From Brevibacterium sp. UCMA 11754 (GTDB lineage Bacteria; Actinomycetota; Actinomycetes; Actinomycetales; Brevibacteriaceae): 64,000 nucleotides of DNA. Below are positions 35,293 to 45,273 of the stretch, one piece after another; the stretch's first letter is position 1; every line of letters starts with the position of its first letter. The notes beneath the pieces were generated by a model that did no database searches, was not told the origin of the DNA, and saw only the letters and a list, made by a program, of their open reading frames with translations. A program made the position numbers and the translations under genes. The DNA is taken from NCBI RefSeq assembly GCF_021532275.1, contig NZ_JACBOT010000013.1, forward strand, positions 1 through 64,000, written 5' to 3'.

Positions 35293-36414
35293 TCAGCCAG
35301 CCGCTCTGTGCAACCGCTGAGCGGCGGCGCGAATACGCTCATCGCTTGCAGTCAGGGCGATGCGCACATGATCGGTGGCGGCCTCACCATAGAATTCGCC
35401 AGGACCGGCGATGATGCCGATTTCTGCCAGTTTCGACAGCGAGTCCCAACAGTTGACATCGGCGCTCGACCACAGATAGAGACCCGCACTGGAGTGATCG
35501 ATGCGGAATCCGTAGGCTTCGAGTCCGCTGCGCAGCAGCTCCCGACGAGTCCGATAGCGTTCCTTCTGCTCGATGACGTGAGCAGTGTCTCGCAGTCCGG
35601 CGATCATCGCGGCCTGGACGGGGAAAGGCACGATCATGCCTGCGTGTTTGCGCGACTTGGTGAGATCACCGATGAGCTGACTGTCTCCGGCCACGAAGGC
35701 CGCACGGTACCCGGCCAGGTTCGACTGCTTCGACATCGAATACACGCTGAGGACACCGCTGTGATCGTCACCGGCGGCATTGAGAATGCTCGGAGCGGGA
35801 GACTCGGATTCCCAATTCAGGAGTCCGTAGCATTCGTCTGAGGCAAGGACGACTCCGGCGCTGCGGGCACGGCGGACGACCTCGGCGAGGGTATCGGTGT
35901 CGAGCACCTCCCCGGTGGGATTGCCCGGGGTGTTGATCCAGAGCAGACCGATCCCGTCGAGGGAGGCTCCGGCGGCAATGTCTGCCGCGTCGAGACGGCG
36001 GCAGTCGACGCCGGCGATCGTGGCACCCATCTCGTAGGTCGGGTAGGCCGCCGAAGGACAGGCCACGTCCAAGCCGGCCCGGCGCAGCCCCAGCAGGGTG
36101 GGCAGCCACGCGACCATTTCCTTCGAACCGATCGTGGGCAGCACCTCGGCGGCGGGATCGACCGAGACCCCATGCCAGTTCTGATACCACCAGGCGATGG
36201 CTTCGCGCAGCTCATCCGTACCCGCCGTCGTCGGGTAGCCGTGGGCATCACCGGCATCGGACAACGCGGACTGGATCACCTGTGGTGTGGGATCGACCGG
36301 TGTGCCGATGGACAGATCACAGGCGCCGTCGGGATTCTCTGCGGCCCGATTGCGAAATTCAGTGAGCCGGTCCCAGGGGTAGTCGGGCAGGTTGAGGCCG
36401 AAGCGAGAAGACAT
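35293..36414 (-). CDS. dapC: Succinyldiaminopimelate transaminase
   Basis: 373-residue fold-type I PLP aminotransferase that converts N-succinyl-2-amino-6-ketopimelate to N-succinyl-LL-diaminopimelate, between DapD and DapE. Visible landmarks: DLSIGTPVDPTP, HGYPTTAGTDELREAI, WINTPGNPTGEV, LASDECYGLLNWE and SMSKQSNLAGYRAAF with the Schiff-base Lys; the C terminus has RIALTASDERI. Paired with fdxA (3-nt gap), as in mycobacteria (Rv1178-Rv1177), which is what separates it from generic aminotransferases. Confidence 0.92.
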   Translation of the reverse strand: MSSRFGLNLPDYPWDRLTEFRNRAAENPDGACDLSIGTPVDPTPQVIQSALSDAGDAHGYPTTAGTDELREAIAWWYQNWHGVSVDPAAEVLPTIGSKEMVAWLPTLLGLRRAGLDVACPSAAYPTYEMGATIAGVDCRRLDAADIAAGASLDGIGLLWINTPGNPTGEVLDTDTLAEVVRRARSAGVVLASDECYGLLNWESESPAPSILNAAGDDHSGVLSVYSMSKQSNLAGYRAAFVAGDSQLIGDLTKSRKHAGMIVPFPVQAAMIAGLRDTAHVIEQKERYRTRRELLRSGLEAYGFRIDHSSAGLYLWSSADVNCWDSLSKLAEIGIIAGPGEFYGEAATDHVRIALTASDERIRAAAQRLHRAAG

Positions 36415-36417
36415 GGC

Positions 36418-36741
36418 TCAGTCGTGCTGCTGCAGGGGCAGGGCAGAGATGATCGGGTGGTCCAGGCCGGTGTTGCCCAGCTTTGCGGCACCACCTGGCG
36501 AACCGAGTTCGTCGAAGAACTCGACGTTGGCTTTGTAGTACTCAGACCACTCTTCGGGAGTGTCGTCTTCGTAGAAGATCGCCTCCACCGGGCAGACCGG
36601 CTCGCAGGCACCGCAATCGACGCATTCGTCGGGGTGGATGTAGAGGCTGCGCTCACCTTCATAGATGCAGTCGACCGGACATTCGTCGACGCAGGCCTTG
36701 TCTTTCAGATCGACACAAGGCTGGGCAATGATGTACGTCAC
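36418..36741 (-). CDS. fdxA: Seven-iron ferredoxin
   Basis: 107-residue electron carrier. CVDLKDKACVDECPVDC provides the 3Fe-4S/4Fe-4S ligand pattern and CVDCGACEPVCPVEAI the second cluster, typical of the FdxA/FdxC 7Fe class. The extra C-terminal helix region (WSEYYKANVEFFDEL) is standard for this group. GTG start with AGGAG 8 nt upstream. Expressed first in an fdxA-dapC operon. Confidence 0.94.
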   Translation of the reverse strand: MTYIIAQPCVDLKDKACVDECPVDCIYEGERSLYIHPDECVDCGACEPVCPVEAIFYEDDTPEEWSEYYKANVEFFDELGSPGGAAKLGNTGLDHPIISALPLQQHD

Positions 36742-36941
36742 GAGTACGACTCCTATTAAGACTCAACGAGATTGCACGTATACAGCCTAAGACTACGCCT
36801 TCAGACTGTGCAGGGTCCCATCGGGTCGACGTGATCCTGCTTTCACATTCGTGTCCTCCGTCACGCCTGCAGCGACTGCGGCGGCCCCTGGATTAGGCTG
36901 GAGGCTCCAGTACTTAAAGGCGTTTCGGCGGAAGGCGACAA

Positions 36942-38015
36942 GTGGACGATCTGCAGCCCGGCAAAAGAGTGGTCGTGCGGTATTCGCTCGAGCCCGGTGA
37001 CACGCACTCGACCTCGGATGCCCTCGGCGTCGTCAACAGCGCAGATGAGACATCGGTGGAGATCGGGACCAAACGCGGGCCGATCCGCATACTCCGGGAG
37101 CAGATCATGCTCGTCCACGAAGTTCCGCCGGCACCGACGAAATCGGGTCGCACCCATGAGATCGTCTCTGCCGTCGACCTGCGCAGGATCTCTGCCGCGG
37201 CGTGGCTGCCTCAGGACATCTCCTGGCTGCACATGGAGAATCTGCGCAATGAGAGCGCCGAGATCGATGCCGACATCGGATTGCTGCAGAAGGGTTGGCT
37301 GCTGCGCAGCTCCGAATCGGTGACCAGGCGGGCCAACAGCTGCCTTCCCGTCACTGACACCGGAATGGACTGGGAGCAGAGCCTCGATGCCGTCGAGGCC
37401 TGGTACTCAGCACGCCAGAAGCCAAGCTGCATCCAGATCTATTCGAGCGAGGATTCCAAATCGCTCGCCCCGGCGTGCGAAGGTCTGGCACCACTTCTCT
37501 CGGCCCGGGGCTATTCTCCCTCTGAGCCGGTGTTTCTGCTGGCCGGTTCCACCGCCGAGGCGGCAGCTGGGGCCGCGCACCCCGGTGACGCGGCCGCACC
37601 TGGGCTCTCGATCGACGTCAGCGAGGAACCCAGCCCCCTGCACTATGCGGCGTGGGCCAGTGAGCGCGACCCGGGATCGGATGAGGCCTTCCGTGGGCTC
37701 ATCGAAGCCTCCGATCCCTGTCAGTTCATCACGGCCTATGCCGACCATCCGGATGGCAGCCGGTCCATGGTGGCCGGTGCCCGAATCGTTGAGCGAAGCA
37801 AATGGGGTGTGCTGACGAACCTCGTCACCCATCCGGATCTGCGTCGGCGCGGGGCAGGCCGTTCTGTGGTCCGCGCCGCTGCCGCACTGTTGTCGCAACG
37901 AGGAGTACGCTCTTACCTCATTGACGTGGAGGCCAGCAATGAGGCCTCGTTGAACCTCTTCACATCACTCGGTGCCACAGTCCGACACCGGTCATGGTAC
38001 GCCAGCCGCGGCTGA
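36942..38015 (+). CDS. GNAT acetyltransferase with N-terminal SH3-like domain
   Basis: 357-residue protein. Residues 1-60 form a small beta-barrel-like domain (GKRVVVRYSLEPGD, then a TKRGPIRILREQIM strand), the C-terminal 100 residues are a GNAT fold with the acetyl-CoA loop LVTHPDLRRRGAGRSVV and DVEASNEASLNLFTSLG. The middle is poorly conserved. Rv0428c-like proteins share this architecture. GTG start with GGAAGG 6 nt upstream. Acceptor unknown. Confidence 0.8.
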   Translation: MDDLQPGKRVVVRYSLEPGDTHSTSDALGVVNSADETSVEIGTKRGPIRILREQIMLVHEVPPAPTKSGRTHEIVSAVDLRRISAAAWLPQDISWLHMENLRNESAEIDADIGLLQKGWLLRSSESVTRRANSCLPVTDTGMDWEQSLDAVEAWYSARQKPSCIQIYSSEDSKSLAPACEGLAPLLSARGYSPSEPVFLLAGSTAEAAAGAAHPGDAAAPGLSIDVSEEPSPLHYAAWASERDPGSDEAFRGLIEASDPCQFITAYADHPDGSRSMVAGARIVERSKWGVLTNLVTHPDLRRRGAGRSVVRAAAALLSQRGVRSYLIDVEASNEASLNLFTSLGATVRHRSWYASRG

Positions 38016-38021
38016 CGCAGA

Positions 38022-39779
38022 TCAGTCCTTGCACTCAACCTTGTTCACCGGCCGGTAGACGGTGACGAATGAGTCCTTCGAGGTCTTGCCCGACTCGATG
38101 TCCTTCATCGTCCGCGTGATCTTGATCGACCAGCCCTGCTTCGGAGTCTGCGGCGTGCACTCGGGACCCGAATCGGTCACGGAGCCGGGCGAACTGTGGT
38201 TGTAACGGTCCGAGGAGTCCGAGCCGACCTTGAGCTTCTTGTCGCCGAATACCTTCGCGTAGACCTCACCGCCGGACAGATACATGTCGAGAACGATCGG
38301 CTGCTTCGATGTGTTCGTGAACTTCATGTCGATGGTCGACCAGTCCAGCGTGGCTTCCCGACCTTCCGGATAGCGGGAGATATAACGCGAATGAGCCTGG
38401 TGTTCGTCGAGTTCGAAGCCGGCGAAGAAGGCCGCGTTGAACAGCGTCGTCGACACCTGGGATACTCCCCCGCCGAAGTCTTCCTTCATCTGGCCATCCG
38501 AGATGACTCCAGCAGCCTTGTACCCGTTGGCAGCGGTGCGCTGCCCGATGGTTTCGTTGAGGGAGAACTGCTCCCCCGGCTGAACGACTGTGCCGGAGAC
38601 CTTCTTCGCCGCGACTTTGAGGTTGGTGTCGCGGTTGGGCTCCGAGGAATAGCCGGTTGAGAATTCTGACATCACATCGGAGACGTCGGCCTTCTTCGCG
38701 TCCTGCGTGGTGAAGTCCGGCTTCACCGAGGAGAACGTGACCGTGGGCTTGTCGGTCTCGCCCGTGATGGCGTCGGTGACGGCCGTGGTCAGTTCGTCCT
38801 TTTTGATGCCGATTCCCGTTTCGGACTCCACTACTTCAGGCTTGCCGTCCTTGATCGTGAAGCTGGCGTCCTTTGCCGGCTTGCCGACGTCCCTGTTGGA
38901 CGACAGGACACGCTTCTGCAGGTCCTCTTCGTCGAAGACGGGGGCCAGCTTCGAGTCTTTCGGCTCAAAGGTCAGGGTCTTCGCAATCGTTGTGGGGCTG
39001 ATCGTGAGATCGCCGGCATCGACATCCGAGTCGGCGTCCTTCGCAGGTTCCGCGCGTATGGTCAGATCCTTGCTCACTGCGTCTTCGGCGAAGCCGTCGG
39101 CGACGTCCTTCGCCTCGGCGGTGGTGATGTCTGGTTCGACCTTGCTCGCTGCGACCGGCAGTGCATCCTCCGTGCGCAGCCACGAATCCTCGATGGCTGT
39201 ACGCACCTGTCCGGCATCGACGGTCTGACCGTTGGTGCCGTCTTTGATCTCCGGCTTGGCCTTGACGTAGCTGACCTCGGCGTCGACTGGTTCAACCTCG
39301 AGGGATTTCGTCACTTTGCCGGTGGCTTCTTCGAAGGACTCGTTGTCGATGCTGATGACAGGTTCGATTTCGTCATCGCCGAAGAGCCGGTCCCAGATGA
39401 TGGCCGGGTCCAGTGTGAATCCGGTGGCCCGGCTGATGGTCTCCGGGATGTCGAAGCTGACTCCGGCCTTCTCCGGGTCGAGTTCGGCGGTGGGCTTTCC
39501 CGCCTTGAGCTCGATGTTCGCCCCGGCTGTCTCACCCAGCTCCTCTCGCAGAGTCGCTTCGGCCGAGGTGGTGGACTGGCCTCCGATATCGATGCCTGCG
39601 ACCGTCGTCCCAGGCGACAGGACTCGTCCGGTGAGGAACCCGACCACCAGATAGATGGCCGCGAGTACGAGGATGATGAAGAGCGCGATCAGCCACGGCT
39701 TGCGCTTCGGGGTCTCCGTCGTACCCTGCGGGCGACCGCCGGGGTTCGGTGAGGAGTGGGACAGGGTCTGAGTCGGCAT
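38022..39779 (-). CDS. VanW-family membrane-anchored cell-wall protein
   Basis: 585-residue protein with an N-terminal cytoplasmic tail, one membrane helix at about 29-50 (WLIALFIILVLAAIYLVVGF), two extracellular PG4-like repeat domains (from TTVAGIDIGGQSTTSAEA onward) and a C-terminal VanW domain: PGEQFSLNETIGQRTAANGY, then FGGGVSQVSTTLFNAAFFAG and HQAHSRYISRYPEG. The family is linked to peptidoglycan, but its activity is unproven. Follows mshB by 13 nt in the same direction. Confidence 0.88.
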   Translation of the reverse strand: MPTQTLSHSSPNPGGRPQGTTETPKRKPWLIALFIILVLAAIYLVVGFLTGRVLSPGTTVAGIDIGGQSTTSAEATLREELGETAGANIELKAGKPTAELDPEKAGVSFDIPETISRATGFTLDPAIIWDRLFGDDEIEPVISIDNESFEEATGKVTKSLEVEPVDAEVSYVKAKPEIKDGTNGQTVDAGQVRTAIEDSWLRTEDALPVAASKVEPDITTAEAKDVADGFAEDAVSKDLTIRAEPAKDADSDVDAGDLTISPTTIAKTLTFEPKDSKLAPVFDEEDLQKRVLSSNRDVGKPAKDASFTIKDGKPEVVESETGIGIKKDELTTAVTDAITGETDKPTVTFSSVKPDFTTQDAKKADVSDVMSEFSTGYSSEPNRDTNLKVAAKKVSGTVVQPGEQFSLNETIGQRTAANGYKAAGVISDGQMKEDFGGGVSQVSTTLFNAAFFAGFELDEHQAHSRYISRYPEGREATLDWSTIDMKFTNTSKQPIVLDMYLSGGEVYAKVFGDKKLKVGSDSSDRYNHSSPGSVTDSGPECTPQTPKQGWSIKITRTMKDIESGKTSKDSFVTVYRPVNKVECKD

Positions 39780-39792
39780 AGTTCTCCCGATT

Positions 39793-41169
39793 CTAACGGG
39801 CCGCTTCGGGCCGCCGCACCTTGATGAACGCGAAGACAGCAGCGATGAGCATCGGACCGATCAGCCAGGCTGCTGAGCGCAGCATCCCGGTCACGATGAT
39901 ATCCGCGCCAGGCAGCCACGTCGGCTGGCCGAGGACATAGGAGAGGATGACGATGACGAATGCGGCGATGAGCATCGGCGAGGAACTCAGGTACATCGTC
40001 TTGAGGTGCCAAAGTCCGCAGGCCACCAGGAGAAGGGACAGGGCAAGCCCCCAGGGCAGAATGACCGGGGTGCCCGCCAGGTCGAACACACTCACGTTGA
40101 GGTGCTGCATGGCGCCGAGGAAGCCGATGAGTACGGCCAGCACGACCGCGTGGGCGTAGGCGAAGAAGCCCGGCTTCTTCGGCTCCCGACGTCGGCGGCG
40201 CAGAGGAAGAGCGGCGGCGCCGGCAGCTCCAGCCGCGGTTCCGGCGCCTGAATCCTGTCTCTCACAGGCGTCGATGTCGAGGTCGGTGAGCACATGGGGT
40301 GCGGGATCCGAACGCAGCCGCAGGTCAGAGATGGGGGCTCCTGCGCCGATGGAGTAGTACTCGTGGTCGAGGATCTTCATGCCGATGTCGTTCGACAGGG
40401 CGAAGAAGGCCCCGGACACCGTCACCTGGGTGCGATGGGCTGCCAAGGCTGCACGTTTGGCGCCGAGGACAGAAGAGATGTCCTGGGCGACGACGATATC
40501 GCTCACAGGCGGCTTGGTCGGGATCGTCTGAGCCGGTGCGAAACCGGTGTCGGCAAATCCCGGCTGGTTCGGGTCGAATGTCTCTCGGGCCGCTTCAGCC
40601 GGGACATCGACGAACAGGAGTCGCCCGGCCCTCCAGTCGGCTGTGTCGACGGCAGCGACGGTGGCCTCGTGGACGCGCACATGGTCGGGGTGACCATAAC
40701 CGCCGTTGGAAGCGTAGGTGATGACCGCATGCGGTCGGACTTCGTCGATGACGGCGGCGATGTAGCGAGCAACGGTCGTCAGTTCGGCCGCGCAGAGAGC
40801 ATTGGCCGGCATGGTCGAAGCGGCGACGGCATGACCATCGGCGCCCCACTCCATGCCGGAGTCTTCGAAGGTGTGGGCGCTGCCGCCCAGGAACAGGTGC
40901 TCGCGCACACCCAGGGCAGCCATCGCCTCGGCGATCTCTGATTCCCGCACGCGGGCCAGCCCTGCCCGATTTCCCTCAAGACCTTTGAGGTCAGCGGGGA
41001 TCACCTCACCGTCCTCACCTCGTGTGGCGCTCAGGACCGTGACCTGCGCCCCCTCGCCGACCAATGCGGCGATCGTTCCTCCGGTCGTGATCGTCTCATC
41101 GTCGGGATGAGCGTGCACGAAGAGGATGCGGGGTACGACGGTCATGGGGTCCTGAGCGCTCGAGGTCAT
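39793..41169 (-). CDS. mshB: MshB-type deacetylase fused to a four-helix membrane domain
   Basis: 458-residue fusion. Residues 10-290 are a GlcNAc-PI deacetylase: zinc motif HAHPDDET (about 19-26), TRGEDGE, SNGGYGHPDHVRVHEA with the third zinc His, and a C-terminal FFALSNDIGMKILDHEYYS. The best match is MshB, which deacetylates GlcNAc-inositol in mycothiol synthesis. After an Ala/Arg-rich linker (about 300-330) come four membrane helices, including PWGLALSLLLVACGLWH; in many Actinobacteria this is a separate DUF6113-like gene. Start ATG 41169, with an alternative ATG at 41145. It follows typA by 16 nt. Confidence 0.85.
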   Translation of the reverse strand: MTSSAQDPMTVVPRILFVHAHPDDETITTGGTIAALVGEGAQVTVLSATRGEDGEVIPADLKGLEGNRAGLARVRESEIAEAMAALGVREHLFLGGSAHTFEDSGMEWGADGHAVAASTMPANALCAAELTTVARYIAAVIDEVRPHAVITYASNGGYGHPDHVRVHEATVAAVDTADWRAGRLLFVDVPAEAARETFDPNQPGFADTGFAPAQTIPTKPPVSDIVVAQDISSVLGAKRAALAAHRTQVTVSGAFFALSNDIGMKILDHEYYSIGAGAPISDLRLRSDPAPHVLTDLDIDACERQDSGAGTAAGAAGAAALPLRRRRREPKKPGFFAYAHAVVLAVLIGFLGAMQHLNVSVFDLAGTPVILPWGLALSLLLVACGLWHLKTMYLSSSPMLIAAFVIVILSYVLGQPTWLPGADIIVTGMLRSAAWLIGPMLIAAVFAFIKVRRPEAAR

Positions 41170-41185
41170 ACTGTGCTGTTCGAAA

Positions 41186-43096
41186 TCACGCGTTCTGTTT
41201 ACGCATCTTGGCGTAGGTCTTCGCGCGTTCCTTCGGGTCGAGTTCCAGCTTGCGGATGCGCACTGCACCCGGCGTGACCTCGACGCATTCGTCCTCACGG
41301 GCGAATTCGAGGCTTTCCTCGAGTGTCAGTCTGCGTGGCGGAACCAGGTTTTCGAAGGAGTCCGCCGAGGCTGAACGCATGTTCGTCAGCTTCTTCTCCT
41401 TCGTGATGTTGACGTCCATGTCATCGGCGCGAGAGTTCTCGCCGACGATCTGGCCGGTGTAGACCTCAGAGGTGGGCTGAACGAAGAAGCTGCCGCGTTC
41501 CTGCAGGTTGATCATCGCGTACGGGGTCACGGAGCCGGGACGGTCGGCGACGAGGGATCCATTCGTCCGGAACTCGATGTTGCCGGCCCAGGGTCCGTAT
41601 CCGGCTGAGAAGGAGTTCGCGATGCCGGTTCCGCGGGTCTCGGTGAGGAACCGGGTGCGGAATCCGATGAGGCCACGTGCGGGGACGGTGAATTCCATCC
41701 GGACCCAGCCGGTGCCGTGGTTGGTCATGGTCGACATGACACCCTTGCGGCTGGCCAGGAGCTGAGTGACGGCGCCGAGGTAGTCCTCAGGAACGTCGAT
41801 CTGGAGCTCTTCGAACGGCTCGTGGACCTTGCCGTCAACCTTCTTGGTGACTACCTGCGGCTTGCCGACGGTGAGCTCGAAGCCCTCACGACGCATCTGC
41901 TCGACGAGGATGGCCAGCGCGAGCTCGCCACGTCCCTGGACTTCCCAGGCGTCGGGACGCTCGGTGGGAAGGACTTTGAGGGACACGTTGCCGACGAGTT
42001 CCTGGTCGAGGCGGTCCTTGACCATGCGCGCGGTGACCTTGGTGCCCTTTTCGCGACCCGCCAGCGGCGAGGTGTTGATGCCGATGGTCATCGAGATCGC
42101 AGGATCGTCGATGGTGATCGCAGGCAGGGGCTTCGGGTTGTTCAAGTCGGTGAGCGTGTCACCGATCATGATGTCGGGAATGCCCGCCACGGCGACGATG
42201 TCGCCGGCAGATGCCTCGGTGGCCGGGACCCGGTCGAGGCCCTGAGTCTCCAGGAGTTCGGTGATCTTGACCGAGCTGATGTCATCGCCACGAGCCCAGG
42301 CGACCTGCTGGCCCTTGCGCAGGGTGCCGCCGAAGATGCGCAGCAGAGCAAGACGACCCAGGAACGGAGAAGCGTCGAGGTTGGTGACGTGTGCCTGAAG
42401 GATGTCGTCATCGTTGATCTCCGGAGCCGGAATGGTCTCGAGGATCGTCTTGAACAGCGGCTCCAGGTCCGGATTGGACGGGGCCTCACCATCGGCAGGC
42501 TGTTCGAGCGAAGCGGCGCCGACCTTGGCGGCGGCGAAGACTGTGGGCACGTCGAGCACCGAGTCGACGTCGAGATCGGGGACTTCATCCGCGAGGTCGG
42601 AGGCGAGACCGAGGAGCAGGTCCTGGGCCTCTTCGACGACTCCGTCGATGCGAGCATCGGCACGGTCGGTCTTGTTGATCAGGAGGATGACCGGCAGCTT
42701 CGCGGCCAGCGCCTTGCGCAGCACGAACCGGGTCTGGGGCAGAGGTCCCTCGGATGCGTCAACGAGGAGGACGACGCCGTCGACCATGGATAGGCCGCGT
42801 TCGACCTCTCCCCCGAAGTCAGCGTGACCCGGCGTGTCGATGACGTTGATGACGATGGGATCGTCACCGGCTGAGGGTCCGTTGTAGAGGACCGAGGTGT
42901 TCTTCGCGAGAATGGTGATGCCCTTCTCGCGTTCGAGGTCGCCGGAGTCCATGACGCGTTCAGCAAAATCACCGTGTTCGCTGAACACACCTGTCTGGCG
43001 GAGCATGGCGTCGACCAGAGTGGTCTTGCCGTGGTCGACGTGGGCGACGATTGCGACGTTGCGACGGTTTTCCCGACGCGTGATGGCTTCAGTCAT
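41186..43096 (-). CDS. typA: Translational GTPase TypA/BipA
   Basis: 636-residue ribosome-binding GTPase. G motifs: AHVDHGKTTLVDAML (G1), KGITI (G2), DTPGHADFGGEVER (G3), NKTDRADA (G4). EF-G-like domains III and V and the BipA-specific C-terminal domain follow (GRGELALAILVEQMRREGFE, PARGLIGFRTRFLTETRG). Acts in ribosome assembly and stress or cold adaptation. ATG at 43096 is preferred to the preceding TTG. A perfect -10 TATAAT is located about 50 nt upstream. Confidence 0.96.
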   Translation of the reverse strand: MTEAITRRENRRNVAIVAHVDHGKTTLVDAMLRQTGVFSEHGDFAERVMDSGDLEREKGITILAKNTSVLYNGPSAGDDPIVINVIDTPGHADFGGEVERGLSMVDGVVLLVDASEGPLPQTRFVLRKALAAKLPVILLINKTDRADARIDGVVEEAQDLLLGLASDLADEVPDLDVDSVLDVPTVFAAAKVGAASLEQPADGEAPSNPDLEPLFKTILETIPAPEINDDDILQAHVTNLDASPFLGRLALLRIFGGTLRKGQQVAWARGDDISSVKITELLETQGLDRVPATEASAGDIVAVAGIPDIMIGDTLTDLNNPKPLPAITIDDPAISMTIGINTSPLAGREKGTKVTARMVKDRLDQELVGNVSLKVLPTERPDAWEVQGRGELALAILVEQMRREGFELTVGKPQVVTKKVDGKVHEPFEELQIDVPEDYLGAVTQLLASRKGVMSTMTNHGTGWVRMEFTVPARGLIGFRTRFLTETRGTGIANSFSAGYGPWAGNIEFRTNGSLVADRPGSVTPYAMINLQERGSFFVQPTSEVYTGQIVGENSRADDMDVNITKEKKLTNMRSASADSFENLVPPRRLTLEESLEFAREDECVEVTPGAVRIRKLELDPKERAKTYAKMRKQNA

Positions 43097-43146
43097 CAAG
43101 AACCTTATGAGCTAGAGAGATTGGTCCGGTGCGGACCCAACAGACC

Positions 43147-43152
43147 ATTATA
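43147..43152 (-). promoter_or_regulatory. -10 element TATAAT for typA
   Basis: Perfect consensus hexamer on the minus strand, about 50 nt before the typA ATG; a short leader with AAGG at 7-8 nt fits. No clear -35. Confidence 0.55.
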
Positions 43153-43280
43153 CGGCCACACACTTACCGGAAATGACAGGTGGTGTTCAAAAACGACTGA
43201 GAGGAATCCGAATTTGAATGCATTCGGTGGCCGCAGTGTCGAGTGAGCATCCGCTCGAAAGCGAATCCGACCCGTCCACT

Positions 43281-43299
43281 GCGACCACCGAGTGGTCGC
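43281..43299 (-). terminator. Hairpin after oppDF
   Basis: GCGACCAC / GTGGTCGC, perfect 8-bp stem with a 3-nt loop, 25 nt downstream of the stop codon. Confidence 0.45.
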
Positions 43300-43323
43300 G
43301 TTGGCCGCTGAGCTGAACGGAGA

Positions 43324-45273
43324 TCAGGCGTTGGCCGTGGCTTCCAGGACGGCGTCCCTGGCTTCACGACGTTTGCGCTGTTCGCGTGGATCCGGGACCG
43401 GGACCGCGGACAGCAGCCGCTGGGTGTAGGGATGGACCGGGTTGGCGACGACCTGGGAACTCTTCCCGATCTCCACGAGGAAACCGTGACGCATCACGGC
43501 GATACGCGAGGCGATGCGTTCGATGACAGCCAGGTCGTGGCTGATGAACAGGCAGGCGAATCCGTACTCCTGCTGCAGCCCCTCGAACAGGTCGAGGACC
43601 TTAGCCTGGACCGAGACGTCGAGTGCCGAAGTCGGCTCATCGGCGATGAGCAGCTTCGGCCGCAGCGTCAGTGCGCGGGCGATGCCGATCCGCTGTCGCT
43701 GACCGCCCGAGAGTTCGTGCGGATAGCGGTTGCGCATCGATGTGGGCAGTTCAACCGCGGTGAGCAGCTCTTCGACGCTCTTGCTCAGCGCCGGCCCCTT
43801 CATTCCCTCGTGGAGGTACAGAGGTTCGCCGATGGACTCACCGACGGGCAGGCGTGGGTTGAGCGAGGAACCGGGATCCTGGAACACGATCCCGACTTCC
43901 TTGCGCAGGGGCCGCAGCTGCTTATTGCTCAGGCCCTTGATGCTCGTGCCGTTGATGACCATATCGCCTTCGACAGTGGGCAGAAGACCCAGTGCGGCAC
44001 GACCGATCGTCGTCTTGCCCGACCCGGATTCGCCGACCAGTCCCACAACCTCTCCAGGAGCGACCATCAGGTTGATGTGATGGGCGGCCCGGAAAGCCTT
44101 CTTCCGTCCGATCGCCGGATACTCGATCGCGGCATCGCGCAGCTGCAGTGCGGAAGGCTGCGAGAAATCAGCCTGAGATCCCGGGTGGTAGTACGTCTCC
44201 GTCGAGTCCATCTCGATGTCGTCGCCGCGCATCGGCTGCCCGGCGGCCTCTGCGGCCTCGGCCAGACCGGAGACTCGGTCTGCTCCGCCCTCGGTCACGA
44301 AGGGGCTGAGAGTCGCACTCGGCGGATGAGCGGCCTGATCGCTGCTACTCCCTGCGGCGTCGGCTGTGTCCTCGGCTGTGCCGTGAGCTGCATCTGATTC
44401 GTGGATGACTGCAGAGTCCTCGATGTCGGAGAGCTCCGCGCCGAATGCCTCCCCCTCGATACCCGTACCCAAGTGCGGTACAGCCTCGAGGAGCTGTTTC
44501 GTGTACGGGTGCTGCGGGTTGTAGAAGATCTCTTCCGCATTGCCAGATTCGACGACTCGCCCTGCCTTCATCACGATCATGCGGTCGGCCATATCGGCGA
44601 CCACACCCATGTCGTGGGTGATGAGGATGATGCCGGCGTCGAGCTTCGACTTCAGCTCACGCATGAGTTTGAGGATCTCCGCCTGGACCGTGACGTCCAG
44701 GGCAGTGGTCGGCTCATCGGCGATGAGCAGCTTGGGCTGGCAGGCCAGAGCCTGAGCGATCATGATGCGCTGGCGCTGTCCGCCCGAGAGCTGGTGCGGG
44801 AACGAGTGGAAACGCTCCTCCGGGTCCGGGATCTCGACGAGACGCATCAGTTCGAGAGCGCGCTCCTTGGCCTCAGTAGGGCCGACGTCCAGGTGCACGC
44901 GCAGTGTCTCCACGATCTGGAAACCTGCCGTGTAGACCGGGTTGAGCGCCGTCATCGGCTCCTGGAAGATGACGGAGATCTCGTTTCCTCGGATCTGCTG
45001 CATCTTCTCCGGCGGCATGCCGATGAGTTCGGTGCCGCCCATCTTGGCCGAGCCGGTGGCCCGACCGTTGCTGGGCAGCAGGCCGAGCAGTGACATGCTC
45101 GACTGCGACTTGCCGGACCCGGATTCTCCGACGATTGCGAGCACTTCACCAGCGTTGACCGTGTAGTTGAGTTCCTCAGCGGCCATCCACCATTCGTCGT
45201 TGACCCAGAAATTCACTCCCAGGTCTTTGACATCGAGGACCGGTGATTTGGCTGTGCTTGTGGAGTCACTCAT
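43324..45273 (-). CDS. oppDF: Oligopeptide ABC importer, fused OppD-OppF ATPase
   Basis: 649-residue protein with two complete ABC ATPase domains. Domain 1 (residues 10-275) has Walker [29 protein letters not shown] and [13 protein letters not shown], and ends with the OppD-type [14 protein letters not shown]. Domain 2 (about 405-640) has [32 protein letters not shown] and [16 protein letters not shown] 130-residue linker rich in Ala, Ser and Asp separates them. ATG at 45273 overlaps the oppC stop (TGATG) and has GAGGAGG upstream. Powers uptake through OppB/OppC. Confidence 0.95.
   Translation of the reverse strand: MSDSTSTAKSPVLDVKDLGVNFWVNDEWWMAAEELNYTVNAGEVLAIVGESGSGKSQSSMSLLGLLPSNGRATGSAKMGGTELIGMPPEKMQQIRGNEISVIFQEPMTALNPVYTAGFQIVETLRVHLDVGPTEAKERALELMRLVEIPDPEERFHSFPHQLSGGQRQRIMIAQALACQPKLLIADEPTTALDVTVQAEILKLMRELKSKLDAGIILITHDMGVVADMADRMIVMKAGRVVESGNAEEIFYNPQHPYTKQLLEAVPHLGTGIEGEAFGAELSDIEDSAVIHESDAAHGTAEDTADAAGSSSDQAAHPPSATLSPFVTEGGADRVSGLAEAAEAAGQPMRGDDIEMDSTETYYHPGSQADFSQPSALQLRDAAIEYPAIGRKKAFRAAHHINLMVAPGEVVGLVGESGSGKTTIGRAALGLLPTVEGDMVINGTSIKGLSNKQLRPLRKEVGIVFQDPGSSLNPRLPVGESIGEPLYLHEGMKGPALSKSVEELLTAVELPTSMRNRYPHELSGGQRQRIGIARALTLRPKLLIADEPTSALDVSVQAKVLDLFEGLQQEYGFACLFISHDLAVIERIASRIAVMRHGFLVEIGKSSQVVANPVHPYTQRLLSAVPVPDPREQRKRREARDAVLEATANA

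Noticed and set aside
41717..42793. 358-residue frame opposite typA
   Set aside because: Antisense of a universally conserved GTPase.
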